The notes under the pieces are model-generated. The model saw nothing but the letters and a program-made list of their open reading frames with translations. It was not told the DNA's origin and did not search any database. Below are positions 33,753 through 43,444 of a stretch of DNA of 64,000 nucleotides, in pieces. Position numbers and translations under genes: made by a program. Numbering within the stretch: position 1 is the first letter of the stretch; each line of letters starts with the position of its first letter. The stretch comes from Candidatus Fermentibacterota bacterium (GTDB lineage Bacteria > Fermentibacterota > Fermentibacteria > Fermentibacterales > Fermentibacteraceae). The stretch is from assembly GCA_002748705.1 (NCBI GenBank), contig PDSZ01000049.1, positions 1 through 64,000 of the forward strand. The letters run 5' to 3'.

Positions 33753-36543
33753 TCCTCGTTCTTCCTGGTTCGTTGTTTCCGTAAAGGGGAGTCAACCTGA
33801 GTGTCACCTCTTTACCTGCAAGACTGTCGTTTCCATAGTTCCACTGAAGAAAACCGCTGTAACTGCCATTGCTTAGAACTGCAGGTGTTACTGAAACTGA
33901 AGCCCTGTTCCAGCTGAGGCCGTCATCGGCGCTGTAGTCTGCTGACAGAGTCAGCTGTCTTTTTCGGGGATCCATGAGTTCAAATGCAACTTCCATTATT
34001 TTCGATACACTGTTCAGGGAAGAAACAGTTGCACTGATCACCTGAGGTATATCTGAATTTGCAAGTGCTATAGGGCCCACTGTCTCAGACCATATAGAAT
34101 CTTTGTCAGCTGCCAGGAGTCTGAGCTCTAACTCCATTCCTGAAACATCCGGCAGGTCAACGGAGCTGTTCCAGTCAAGGATTGTACTGTATCTGGATGG
34201 ATCAATGATCCTGTTGTTGATTATTCCTTTCGCAGAATGCCATGTATCGTCTCTGTTATACAGCCTGTACTGAAGGTCCAGAGTTATGGTGTCCCATTCG
34301 GTGTCAGCCACTGTAAAAGTAACCGGAACAAGTCCCCGAAACAGATCGTATCTTTCAGGGTACTCAATTCTGCATCTGGGTGAAGAGTTGTTGTCCAGAT
34401 GGAAAACAGACGAGGGTACAGGGACTCCGTAGCTGCCTGGCACTGGAAGAGCCCGCAGCTGAACGGTTTTACTGTCCAGCTGAGGTACATCTGTACTGGA
34501 ATCCCATATAAAAGTCAACTCTGCGCCTGTGGAATCTGCTGAAACAGTGTCCCTCATTGTGGCATCATGCCAGTGTTCTCCCAGATCAGTGGAATACTGA
34601 CATGGTAGCATTTCAAGACTTGCAATGCCCTGGGTGAATCTGATACTGAACTCCACATCCCCGCTTACCTCGGTAGTCGGCGCAACTATCTGGAGAGAAG
34701 GGCGGTCCGCGCTGTCCACTTCAAGACCATCAAAACCTGTCCATGGTCCAGGGTCCGCATCTGATGCTCTGATTCTGAACAATGTGTTTTCTGCTGCTTC
34801 AGAAGGTGGAGTAAGGAATAAAGAATCTCCGTACTGAAATCCCTCTATATCTGTTACATTTCCGAAAAGATCAAGGAGATTCCAGGTCACTCCGTCGTCG
34901 TAAGAGTAAACTCCTTCTATTGAAATATCATCTCCTTCAGTGTCTTCAAGTGTGTAGGAGAGGCTTATCGTTCCATCGCTTATGGGAGTAAGGCTGGAAA
35001 TCATCATTACAGGGGGCTGATTGTTATCTATGTGAAAAAGACCTGATGTTCCGCTCTCGCCGGTCTGTGAGCCGGTGAAGGGAGTGATTTTAAGCATGCA
35101 GGTACCAATGTCGGCATACGGAAGATCCTCTTCCGAGCGCCATGTCAGCGAGTTTGGCGTAAGCGTATAGTTTTCTGTGGGAATCCAGGAGTATCCTGCA
35201 TCAGTGGAATAGCTTACGGTTAAATCAGATAGCGTATGGTCTGTGAGAGAATAACCCAGTGTTACCGAGCCCTGAAACTCCCCTGTGATCTGCTCTACAG
35301 TTACTGCCGGTAAATCTCCTCTGAAAAATGCTCCGGAATTAAACTGGTCCCTCATTGCCATAGGCCATATTTCTGAACCGGCTGAGTTTACTGAAAGTTG
35401 TGTTGCCTGAACAGTACCTGAGGGGGAAACCGTGATTAGTTCTGTGGCCCCGTCACCGTCCATATCAGCAACGACAGGCGGAGCTATGCAGCCAGAGCCT
35501 GTCTCTACAGGAAACCCGTTGAGAAGCCTTCCTTCTGCATTCCAGGCATTAATCTCTCCGCTTTGAGTAACAGCGATCACTGCTTTCCCCTGATCGGTGC
35601 TGCAGATAAGAGGTTGCCAGGATCTTGCGTTCACCTTGTCAGGCCAGCGCCATGCCCCTGCCATTCTGCCGTTACTGTTAAGGAGGTAAACCAGGCTGTC
35701 CACAGAAGCTATTGCAATCTGCAGTGAATTCCCTTCATCAATCAGATTGCCCAGAGCGGGAACACCTGTTACAGGTCTTGCTCCAAGACGAAAAGGCCAG
35801 CCTTCCAGCTCACGGCCCATAATGTTGAATACATGAACCCTACCGTCCTGGGTTGCCACGACTATGTCTGTTGAAGCGTCACCGTCTATGTCTCCTGACA
35901 CAGGTATAGTTCCAGAGGGTACCGGCAGTTGCTGCGGCCAGCCTGGCAAACTTTCTCCTGAACGGTTCAGAAGTTCTATTCTGCTGTTGTTTGTTGTGCA
36001 GATGAGTCCGTTTCCCGAACTGCCTCCCAGCTCTGCTATTGTAGGTTGGTACTGCAGCCGTGAGCCCAGATCTACAGGATAGGAGCCAACACTGTTTCCA
36101 TTGATATCTCTCAGATGTACCTGGCCATCACCTGTACCATAGGCTATTTCAGGGCTGCCATCTTCGTCCAGATCAACTACTGTTATGCCTGTAACTATGT
36201 TCGAACTGTGCTCCAGAGGCCATCCCGGTCTTTCAACGCCATTCAGATCAACCATATGAACACTGACTGAGTTATCAGCATAAGCAATGAAAAAGCCAGA
36301 AGGTGTTACTACACCGGCAGGCCTGAGGATTACACCATCCTGTGTAGATACAGGAAAGCCTGGAAGCCTATCGCCGCGACCGGTCCAGGCACCAAGACCG
36401 GAGATGCCCAGAGGAAGCAGCAGTACGCTTCTGTTCCCGTCCTGGTGGGGTACAATATGTGATTCTCCTCTTGGTGAAGACTCCAGCTGAAACTGCCATT
36501 GTCCCGCAAGGGTTATCAGTAAAATAAATATGCCATTGAAAAT
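33730..36543 (-). CDS. Large secreted FG-GAP/propeller and Ig-like-repeat protein, apparent AUU start
   Basis: A ~937-residue exported protein. The N-terminal half has repeated 'DIDGDASTDIVVATQDGRV'-type FG-GAP/propeller blades ('VVDLDEDGSPEIAYGTGDG', 'VADMDGDGATELITVS'). The C-terminal half holds four or so Ig-like modules with 'YSTDAGYSWIPT' and 'YSYDDGVTWNLLD' motifs. The first ATG is at 36255, but the frame is open for 96 more codons that encode matching repeat sequence and, at the very start, a signal peptide 'IFNGIFILLITLAGQWQ'. The only start at proper distance (8 bases) from GGAGG (36552-36556) is ATT at 36541-36543; an in-frame TGA lies upstream. No T9SS-like tail is seen. Function is probably adhesion or surface structure. 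Confidence 0.78.
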   Translation of the reverse strand: MFNGIFILLITLAGQWQFQLESSPRGESHIVPHQDGNRSVLLLPLGISGLGAWTGRGDRLPGFPVSTQDGVILRPAGVVTPSGFFIAYADNSVSVHMVDLNGVERPGWPLEHSSNIVTGITVVDLDEDGSPEIAYGTGDGQVHLRDINGNSVGSYPVDLGSRLQYQPTIAELGGSSGNGLICTTNNSRIELLNRSGESLPGWPQQLPVPSGTIPVSGDIDGDASTDIVVATQDGRVHVFNIMGRELEGWPFRLGARPVTGVPALGNLIDEGNSLQIAIASVDSLVYLLNSNGRMAGAWRWPDKVNARSWQPLICSTDQGKAVIAVTQSGEINAWNAEGRLLNGFPVETGSGCIAPPVVADMDGDGATELITVSPSGTVQATQLSVNSAGSEIWPMAMRDQFNSGAFFRGDLPAVTVEQITGEFQGSVTLGYSLTDHTLSDLTVSYSTDAGYSWIPTENYTLTPNSLTWRSEEDLPYADIGTCMLKITPFTGSQTGESGTSGLFHIDNNQPPVMMISSLTPISDGTISLSYTLEDTEGDDISIEGVYSYDDGVTWNLLDLFGNVTDIEGFQYGDSLFLTPPSEAAENTLFRIRASDADPGPWTGFDGLEVDSADRPSLQIVAPTTEVSGDVEFSIRFTQGIASLEMLPCQYSTDLGEHWHDATMRDTVSADSTGAELTFIWDSSTDVPQLDSKTVQLRALPVPGSYGVPVPSSVFHLDNNSSPRCRIEYPERYDLFRGLVPVTFTVADTEWDTITLDLQYRLYNRDDTWHSAKGIINNRIIDPSRYSTILDWNSSVDLPDVSGMELELRLLAADKDSIWSETVGPIALANSDIPQVISATVSSLNSVSKIMEVAFELMDPRKRQLTLSADYSADDGLSWNRASVSVTPAVLSNGSYSGFLQWNYGNDSLAGKEVTLRLTPLYGNNEPGRTRIIRQTFQ

Positions 36544-36602
36544 ACTAGAGACCTCCGGTGAGATTTTCAGTACAAATCTTTATTCTTTCACATATATAAC
36601 GA

Positions 36603-36631
36603 AAAATATTGAAGGGGTTCCTTCCGGTCAA
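36603..36631 (-). promoter_or_regulatory. Promoter of the FG-GAP protein gene
   Basis: On the minus strand: TTGACC (36631-36626), 17-bp spacer, TATTTT (36608-36603). It gives a leader of about 50 bases before the proposed AUU start and supports the longer gene model. Confidence 0.5.
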
Positions 36632-36664
36632 CAAACACTACATATTTATATATCTTCACCAAGG

Positions 36665-36693
36665 TTGACCGCGGATAGAAGCTGTGAAATATT
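36665..36693 (+). promoter_or_regulatory. Promoter of the Tol/Agl-like operon
   Basis: TTGACC (36665-36670), 17-bp spacer, AATATT (36688-36693), 70 bp before the first start codon. It is divergent from the FG-GAP promoter and shares the same -35 hexamer. Confidence 0.5.
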
Positions 36694-36762
36694 AAGCAGG
36701 GCATTTTGAGCCTTTTCCATAAAGTAAGGCATGAAAATAAGAAGCGCCGGAAGGATTTAAAT

Positions 36763-37734
36763 ATGAAGATTCTTGTTCCAGTTCTATTTCTTTTTGCGGC
36801 TGTACTTCATGCCGGTTCGCTTCCCTATGCATATGGAGGAGTCGTCAATTCCCCTGATGCTTATGTTCTGGAGCACACAGAGATAGAGTTTGGTGTCGCG
36901 GCTTCAGCGTATTCTTTTGAGAATTCTGCTGGCAATTCGGACAGCGATGTCAAAGTAACTGCTTACATGAATTTTGGCATCTTGAGTTACGGGGAACTGG
37001 GCGCTTCCTATCTGGCGGATGGTGGCCTGGTCATGAATGCCAAAGTTTCTGTGCTGAAGGAAGGTATAATTGTTCCTGCCTTTACTCTGGGTGTTCAGAA
37101 CGGCTTCGGTAAAAAACGGGTTGACTGTTTCTCAGGCCCTGCTGCTTCATCTGACAGTTCCAGTGGTCAATGGGATGAAGATGGAATGTATAATTACGAC
37201 CACCGCCAGAACTGGTCTGTCTACGGTGTAGCTTCCAAAGACCTTAGCTACATTATAGAATTCCCTCTTACGCTGAATATCGGAGTAGGTATTGGCCGTT
37301 TTGCAGGGGTTATAGACACCGACGGCGCTATGGGAATAGGAAGCGCAATAGCCAACGGTATTTTCAGCTCTCTTGTCTGGGAACCTGATGAGTCACTTGC
37401 TCTGGCTTTTGAAGTTGATGGCAGAGACATGAATCTTGGTTGTGATTATCACATCAACAGAAACATCAGTGTTCATCTTGCATGGGCAGAGATGGAGCAG
37501 CTTCTAGCTCCGACTGAAGGGCAGAATCTTCAGGATGTTCAGCAGAATACCAAGGTTACTATTGCTCTTTCATCCAGATTCGGCCCAATTGTCGGAACCG
37601 GTCAGATGGAACTTGAGAGAGAGCAGCAGCGTATTGAGAGGGCTCGCAGGCGCCTGGCTGAACTTGAAGCCAGAAGAAGGGCTGCAGAAGCAGAATTGCA
37701 GAGGCTCCGGGACCTTCTTAACGAGCGCAGGTAG
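36763..37734 (+). CDS. Outer-membrane barrel-like protein with C-terminal coiled coil
   Basis: A 323-residue exported protein starting at ATG 36763 (AAGGAT upstream); an earlier in-frame start would put charged residues ahead of the signal peptide 'ILVPVLFLFAAVLHAG'. Residues ~25-270 alternate aromatic and polar residues in strands ('EIEFGVAASAYSF', 'GELGASYLADGG', 'LTLNIGVGIGRFAG'), as in outer-membrane or periplasmic barrels. Residues ~275-323 are a charged helix rich in Arg/Glu/Leu ('RIERARRRLAELEARRR'), a likely coiled coil reaching into the periplasm. It is the first gene of the six- or seven-gene operon, five bases before the TPR gene, and may anchor that machine at the outer membrane (inference). 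Confidence 0.7.
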   Translation: MKILVPVLFLFAAVLHAGSLPYAYGGVVNSPDAYVLEHTEIEFGVAASAYSFENSAGNSDSDVKVTAYMNFGILSYGELGASYLADGGLVMNAKVSVLKEGIIVPAFTLGVQNGFGKKRVDCFSGPAASSDSSSGQWDEDGMYNYDHRQNWSVYGVASKDLSYIIEFPLTLNIGVGIGRFAGVIDTDGAMGIGSAIANGIFSSLVWEPDESLALAFEVDGRDMNLGCDYHINRNISVHLAWAEMEQLLAPTEGQNLQDVQQNTKVTIALSSRFGPIVGTGQMELEREQQRIERARRRLAELEARRRAAEAELQRLRDLLNERR

Positions 37735-37739
37735 TACTT

Positions 37740-40700
37740 ATGAACCTTTGTAAAGCCGTGTTTTTATCGCTGGTGCTGATAATTGCTGTTTCCACTCTAT
37801 TCGCTCAGCCTGTAACATATACTTCTGATGATATCAGTTTTGATATGACAACTGAGGAACTGGAAGCTCTGGAAGAACAGATAGCCAGAGAAGAAGAGCG
37901 GCTGAACATCATTGAGGGTCAGCTCACCATTCTCAGGGAGCAGCAGTCACAGCTTGCAAGTGCCGAGTCGGCTTTCCAGTTGGGAGAAGAGCTTTACAAC
38001 TCAGGTTCAGTGGTATGGGCCCGTGATGCTTTTCAGGTCATTGCAGACAATTTCTCTGATTCAGAGTACTACGATAAGGCGCTTTTCAGGCTTGAACTGA
38101 TAGGTTTCGAACTTCAGGACTATCAGGGAGCCATTGAGTATCTCAGGCTGCTTCAGCAGGTATCTCCAGGGTTTGAGCACAATGATATTGCCATAATAGT
38201 CGGCAGTCTTGCCATGTACCACTTGGGAGATTTCGCTGAAGCCAGAGAAGAAATAAAGAGCGTAGATCCTGAAAGCGATAACGCTGCTCTGGCTGATTAT
38301 CTCACTGCAATAACATATGTTGCAGAGGAATCATACGACCTGGCTATAGACGCTCTTCAGAACGCTGTTGACCAAGCTGGAAGAAGTCAGTCCGGTATTG
38401 CGGACAGGGCAAGAATTGCCATTGCGGAGATATATGTAAAGCAGGAACTTCTGGAGCAGGCCATTGAGCAGTACAGGAAGGTATCGCCTTTCAGCGCTTA
38501 TTACGATGTTGCAATGCTTGGGCTTACATGGACATATATGCGGCAGGAACGATACCAGGATGCCTACAATCTGGCTGAACGGGTAATTGAAGAAGTTCCG
38601 GGAAGTGAGCTTTACAGCGAGTTTGAACTGGCTATGGCCAATTGCGCCCTGGGTGCCCAGGACATAGAGATAGCAATTGAAATGTATCTGGATTTGATGG
38701 ATCAATACAGAACTGCTGATGATCTGTATGAGAATTTACTCACCGGTGATGATGTGACTCAGCAGTATGATGCGGAACGGGAAAGGCTTGACCGTGTCAG
38801 ACTGGGGCTTACCGAGCTAAAGGAAGAAGCTTACCTTCAGGGTGATATGGAGCTTGTGGGCATGATTGAGCAGGAGGAAAATGTTCTTCGTGCTCTTTTC
38901 GTTGAGATATCTCAGTTTGAAGCAACTCTTTCAATGCCTGTTGGAATGGATTCAGAGACCATGCAGCAGGAACTGAACAGACTTATATCTGAAGCGAGAG
39001 CAAGCACTGACGGCCTTGCACTTGAGATAGAGAGCACAGGCGAGATAGCTGAACAGATAGGCTCTGCCAGTGACAGGGAAGACCTTATAGAGCTTGAAGA
39101 GGAAGTTTCGAGAATAAAACTTGCTTTGCAGGATCTTGCCGGCAAAATGGACACAGGAATGGTAGGGGGACACGACTGGATGCAGGAAACCCAGTACGGT
39201 ATTGCCATTGCCTCGTTCATGGAAAGGGAACTCAAACGGGATTCTCTTAACTATCTTGGGGCTTATTATACCGGACAGATAGATGCTGCGTATCAGGAAG
39301 GTGACAGCACAAGGGCTTCCTCTCTGATTCAGCAGAGGCAGGTTGAAACTGTTGCGTTGCAGAACAGGATAGATAATTCAGCACTGCAGATTGCCGGTCA
39401 TTTTGAGGAGTATCTGGCAAAATACCCTGAGAGCAGGTTTACTCCTGATATCCTTGTCAGGCTTGCCCAGCTTTATTACGAAATAGACAAGAACACCTAT
39501 CTGGATCGGGTAGCATTCTCCGGAGGAGAATTCATTCCTGTTGATTATTCAAGAACAATTGAGCTCTATGAAAGGGTTCTTAACCGGTATCCTGAAAGTG
39601 AAGTTGAGGATGTGGCTCTTTACTCTCTGGGCTACGCTCTTAATGAGATGGGCGATTCTGAAGCGTCTATCGCCAGCTATAGAAGGCTTCTTCGGGACTA
39701 TCCTGAAAGCGAACTCGCAGCAGAAACATACATTCGCGCAGGCGACTTTTACTTTGAATCATTTGAATTCGACAGTGCGTTTGCATTCTACAATTCTGTG
39801 CTCAATTATCCTGGGGCATCGTCGATCATTTATCAGTTCGGTATATACAAGCTTGGCTGGACAGCTTACCTGTTAAACGATTATGAGCATTCCATTGCTC
39901 TTTTTGGTTACCTGATACGGGACAGTCAGAGAATGGATGAATTGGGGCTGAGACGAAACAGTGACATGGTAAGCGAGGCAATTGAATACCTTGCCCACGA
40001 CTTCATGGAGCAGAAGTCCGGTCCTCCGGTGCAGCTTGCAACAAATTTCCTGGACTTCTTTGAGGATCAGTCGGTTACAGTTGAAGTTCTTACTCAAATG
40101 GGAGACTTCTATCTTGAGCAGGGTTTCTGGGCGGAGGCAATTCAATCCTATCAGGCTCTTCTTCAAAGAGATCCCTACAATTCCCAGGCACCTTTCATAC
40201 AGTCTCGTATAGCAGCAGCCTGGGAAGGCGCAGGAGATTTCTCCGCAGCAGCAGAGGCAAGAGAAATCATTGTAGAATCTTATGGCAGGGAAAGTGAGTG
40301 GGCTTCCATGTCAGGGGACACTGTCATGTTTTCCATGGTGGATTCTATCAGGTCTGTAGCGCTGGAACAATCCATTACTTACTGTGCACAGCAGATTACT
40401 GAAGCATCAGGTAACACCGCAGTTACCACTCCTCTTTACTCTGGACTAATAGACAAGATAGAACTTTACCTTCAGGAATACAGCGATTCAAGACAGACCT
40501 ACGACTTCCGTTTCCTCCTTGGAGACTCCTACTACAACACCGATCAGTTTGCCAGAGCCGGCGATGTCTATATGCAGGTTGTATATGACAGCACCTCTGC
40601 TCAGCAGAGGGAGAATGCAGTGGGCAATGCTTTCAGCTCCTACTACGAAGCCTATACCAGACCTGGAGCAGACAGTACTTACCTCAGGGCAAGAATGCAT

Positions 40701-42110
40701 GAAGTGGCAATTTATTATGCTGACACTTACCCTGCAGGCGAATTTACAGCGCAGTTTCTCTTTGCAGATGCAGGAAATCATTACAATGCTCATGATTATG
40801 CTACTGCGCAGGAATCTTACAAACGGGTTTACAACCAGTACCAGAACTCAGAATATACAGCCCGCGCAGCCAGATTCCTTGCTGCGGCATATGAAGCTCA
40901 GCATGAGTATTCGTTAGCTGAAATGTGGTACGGAAGAGCTGCAGATGCAGCAGCAATAACCGGAGAAGATCTGGGTGAGGATGTAGAGCAGCTGGCAGCT
41001 GCAGTTGCATACAGAGATGCGGAAACTCTCGCTCAGTCTGAGGATGTGGAATCGCTTCTGGCTGCTGCAGAAAGGTTTGAAGAATCAGCCAGGTCCCATC
41101 CAGGTACCTCAGTTGCCCCGGTCTCTCTTTTCGATGCAGGTGAGACATACGGCAAGGCAGGTGATATTACTAATGCTCTAAGGGTTTTCAGGCAGCTTGC
41201 CGACAGTTATCCTGACTCTGAGCTTGCAGCTGAGGGTATTCAGAGGGCTGCTTTCCTGGCCATGGAAGCCGGTCATTTCATATCAGCCGGTGATACTTAC
41301 CTTGAAGCATACAATCGGTATCCCGTTGCGGATGGAGCTTATTCCGCACTGTACAGCGCAGCTGTTGCCTACGAAGAGGGCGGAGCTGACCGTATGGCAA
41401 TGAATGTATACCGGCAGATAATATCCGAGGAAGCTGGAACACCTCAGACTATGGTGATAGCACTGGGAAAGTATGGCGATTACCAGTATGACAGCAACGA
41501 TTACTTCGGAGCCAGAGATACATACAGGCAGTGTGTTGAAACCTACGATATGTACAAACAGGGAACGGCAAATGATGCTGCACGGTCTGCATTCAGAATA
41601 GCTGAAATCTATCGCCAGGAATATGATATGATTACAGTTAATTCTGAAACTGTAGAGCAGAAAGCTCAGATTAAAAATGAAGTAGAGAGCTGGTACGGTA
41701 AATCTATCACATACAATGTAGATGTGTGGTTCATGGCTTCATGTGTCAGGGCTGGTGAACTTTATGAAGACTTTGCCAATGCAGTTGCCTTCATGGACCC
41801 TCCTGGAGGAATGTCTGACGAAGCCATTGATGAATTCTACAACCAGCTTTATATACAGTTCTACGAACCCCAGATGCAGAGGGCATCTGATATTTATATA
41901 ACAGCAATAGAGAAGGCTGTGGCTGCCGGGGTTTCTAACGAGTGGGTAGACAAAGCTGCGGAGAATCTGGAGCTTCTTGCTCCTGGAACTGTGGCGAACC
42001 TCGGGCTTCCAGGCTATGCGCCTGAGCCGGAACCTGAGCCGGTTCCTGTTGAGGGTGAAGGAGCGGCTGGAACGGTTACTGAAGAGACAGCTGGGGAGAC
42101 CATTCAATGA
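37740..42110 (+). CDS. Giant periplasmic TPR protein (1456 residues)
   Basis: A signal peptide (about residues 1-22, ending 'TLFAQ') precedes a short Glu-rich coiled coil ('EELEALEEQIAREEERL'), then some 30 or more degenerate TPR units with 'YPESELA', 'ALYSLGYALNEMGD' and 'AGDFYFESFEFDSAFAFYN' patterns. The tail is Pro/Glu-rich. Proteins with this layout sit next to TolQ/TolR homologues in Fibrobacterota, Myxococcota and relatives and may act as periplasmic scaffolds, as the YbgF/CpoB protein does for Tol-Pal on a smaller scale. The stop overlaps the next ATG by four bases. Biochemical role is inferred only from fold and context. Confidence 0.85.
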   Translation: MNLCKAVFLSLVLIIAVSTLFAQPVTYTSDDISFDMTTEELEALEEQIAREEERLNIIEGQLTILREQQSQLASAESAFQLGEELYNSGSVVWARDAFQVIADNFSDSEYYDKALFRLELIGFELQDYQGAIEYLRLLQQVSPGFEHNDIAIIVGSLAMYHLGDFAEAREEIKSVDPESDNAALADYLTAITYVAEESYDLAIDALQNAVDQAGRSQSGIADRARIAIAEIYVKQELLEQAIEQYRKVSPFSAYYDVAMLGLTWTYMRQERYQDAYNLAERVIEEVPGSELYSEFELAMANCALGAQDIEIAIEMYLDLMDQYRTADDLYENLLTGDDVTQQYDAERERLDRVRLGLTELKEEAYLQGDMELVGMIEQEENVLRALFVEISQFEATLSMPVGMDSETMQQELNRLISEARASTDGLALEIESTGEIAEQIGSASDREDLIELEEEVSRIKLALQDLAGKMDTGMVGGHDWMQETQYGIAIASFMERELKRDSLNYLGAYYTGQIDAAYQEGDSTRASSLIQQRQVETVALQNRIDNSALQIAGHFEEYLAKYPESRFTPDILVRLAQLYYEIDKNTYLDRVAFSGGEFIPVDYSRTIELYERVLNRYPESEVEDVALYSLGYALNEMGDSEASIASYRRLLRDYPESELAAETYIRAGDFYFESFEFDSAFAFYNSVLNYPGASSIIYQFGIYKLGWTAYLLNDYEHSIALFGYLIRDSQRMDELGLRRNSDMVSEAIEYLAHDFMEQKSGPPVQLATNFLDFFEDQSVTVEVLTQMGDFYLEQGFWAEAIQSYQALLQRDPYNSQAPFIQSRIAAAWEGAGDFSAAAEAREIIVESYGRESEWASMSGDTVMFSMVDSIRSVALEQSITYCAQQITEASGNTAVTTPLYSGLIDKIELYLQEYSDSRQTYDFRFLLGDSYYNTDQFARAGDVYMQVVYDSTSAQQRENAVGNAFSSYYEAYTRPGADSTYLRARMHEVAIYYADTYPAGEFTAQFLFADAGNHYNAHDYATAQESYKRVYNQYQNSEYTARAARFLAAAYEAQHEYSLAEMWYGRAADAAAITGEDLGEDVEQLAAAVAYRDAETLAQSEDVESLLAAAERFEESARSHPGTSVAPVSLFDAGETYGKAGDITNALRVFRQLADSYPDSELAAEGIQRAAFLAMEAGHFISAGDTYLEAYNRYPVADGAYSALYSAAVAYEEGGADRMAMNVYRQIISEEAGTPQTMVIALGKYGDYQYDSNDYFGARDTYRQCVETYDMYKQGTANDAARSAFRIAEIYRQEYDMITVNSETVEQKAQIKNEVESWYGKSITYNVDVWFMASCVRAGELYEDFANAVAFMDPPGGMSDEAIDEFYNQLYIQFYEPQMQRASDIYITAIEKAVAAGVSNEWVDKAAENLELLAPGTVANLGLPGYAPEPEPEPVPVEGEGAAGTVTEETAGETIQ

Positions 42111-42541
42111 TAAGATTCGGAGTAATGCTTCTGCTGCTGTTTATTCCTGCAGTTATCAATGCTCAGGATGCCTCTTATGAAGGAGGCCGCCTTATTCTTG
42201 AGGAGATAACTATTCAGGGTGAACTGCGAACTCCCCAGGCTCTGTTTCTCATGCTTAAAAGTACACCTGATTTGGGCAATGTACTTCTTGAAAGAAGCTT
42301 TCTTGAGGATGTTGTTCGCCCTATATATCCGGGAGCTTTCGGTTCTGAAACAAGTTTCGCTCTGGCTGCAAGAGAATCAAACGCACTGCCTGTTTACATA
42401 AGGTATGGTTCTGTTGCAGTACTCGGAGGTCTCAGCGCATGGAAGTTTTCGGAAGGAGAAAACAGGTCCGGCACAGTTTTTGGCGTTATGGCTGGGCTTG
42501 ATGTTATTGGTAATTTACTGTATGACTTTATAGGTCAGTGA
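42107..42541 (+). CDS. Small exported protein of the Tol/Agl-like operon
   Basis: A 144-residue protein with a signal peptide ('MLLLLFIPAVINAQ'). The mature start is 'GGRLILEEITIQGELRTPQA', followed by 'LERSFLEDVVRPI' and a weakly hydrophobic Gly-rich tail. I recall similar short proteins next to TolQ/TolR pairs in other FCB genomes, but no named family or function. It overlaps the TPR gene by four bases and precedes the channel gene by 30. It may be a periplasmic connector. Confidence 0.65.
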   Translation: MIRFGVMLLLLFIPAVINAQDASYEGGRLILEEITIQGELRTPQALFLMLKSTPDLGNVLLERSFLEDVVRPIYPGAFGSETSFALAARESNALPVYIRYGSVAVLGGLSAWKFSEGENRSGTVFGVMAGLDVIGNLLYDFIGQ

Positions 42542-42571
42542 CAGTTATGAGTACGGGAGAGGAGTCCCTGA

Positions 42572-43444
42572 ATGAGTAAAACCCTGTTTCCATTGGTGAT
42601 CTTTTTGATCTTCTGTTTTGCGCCAACCATTGCTCTGGCTCAGGTTGAGGAGGAGCTGGCTGCTGAAACCGATACCCTTGCCTCTGATTCTGCAGCAGTT
42701 GATTCAACAGCAATGGCGGAAGAAGAGACCATAGAGGAAGAAACACCTGCAGACACAGCCGCCTCAGCTGAGGTAATTGAAGAAGATCCGCCTGAAGAGA
42801 TCAAGGGAGGCTTTTTCAGTGATGTGGCTACTTTCTTCAGGCAGGGTGGCCCTGCAATGTGGGCTATTCTGGGATTCTTCGGTGTGGGTATAGTCATTAC
42901 TATTGAGCGACTCATTTTCCTCTTTGGAGTGGCACAGTCGCATCCTGAGAGGATTATGGCCAGAATTGCCGGGCTTATCAGAAAAGGCAGTATAGAAGGG
43001 GCTATTGCAGCAGTCAGCGAAGAGCAAGCTCCTTTGGCAAGGATAATCGAGGCAGCTCTCAGGAACTACAAGGGAACAGAAAGAGATATTCAGAACGCAG
43101 TTGACGAGATGGCTCTGGCTGAGCTTCCCCGTATCAACGCCAGAATTGGGTTCCTTGCAATGCTTGCCAATGTTTCAACAATGGTAGGTCTTCTCGGAAC
43201 AATTTTCGGTCTTATCGCTGCGTTTGCTGCGGTAGCTGCAGCTGATCCTGAGCAGAAAAGTGTTCTTCTTGCAAACGGTATCTCCCAGGCAATGAATACA
43301 ACTGCTTTCGGTCTTATCTCAGCCATTCCGCTTCTTATCATACATTCTATTCTCACATCCAAGTCTGATTCGCTTGTGGACGAGATTGATCGTTACAGTG
43401 TCATGGTCATAAACATGCTCGCACAGGCCAGAAAGGAAGGCTGA
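42572..43444 (+). CDS. TolQ/ExbB/MotA-family proton channel protein
   Basis: A 290-residue channel with three core transmembrane segments at ~95-115, ~195-220 and ~240-262. The family region 'IGFLAMLANVSTMVGLLGTIFGLIAAF' carries the conserved channel Thr/Gly positions. Unusually, it begins with a signal-like hydrophobic segment and a ~60-residue acidic linker ('ADTAASAEVIEEDPPEE') that would lie in the periplasm. It should form a pentamer around TolR-like dimers and convert proton flow into movement. Its stop overlaps the next start (TGATG). Confidence 0.92.
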   Translation: MSKTLFPLVIFLIFCFAPTIALAQVEEELAAETDTLASDSAAVDSTAMAEEETIEEETPADTAASAEVIEEDPPEEIKGGFFSDVATFFRQGGPAMWAILGFFGVGIVITIERLIFLFGVAQSHPERIMARIAGLIRKGSIEGAIAAVSEEQAPLARIIEAALRNYKGTERDIQNAVDEMALAELPRINARIGFLAMLANVSTMVGLLGTIFGLIAAFAAVAAADPEQKSVLLANGISQAMNTTAFGLISAIPLLIIHSILTSKSDSLVDEIDRYSVMVINMLAQARKEG

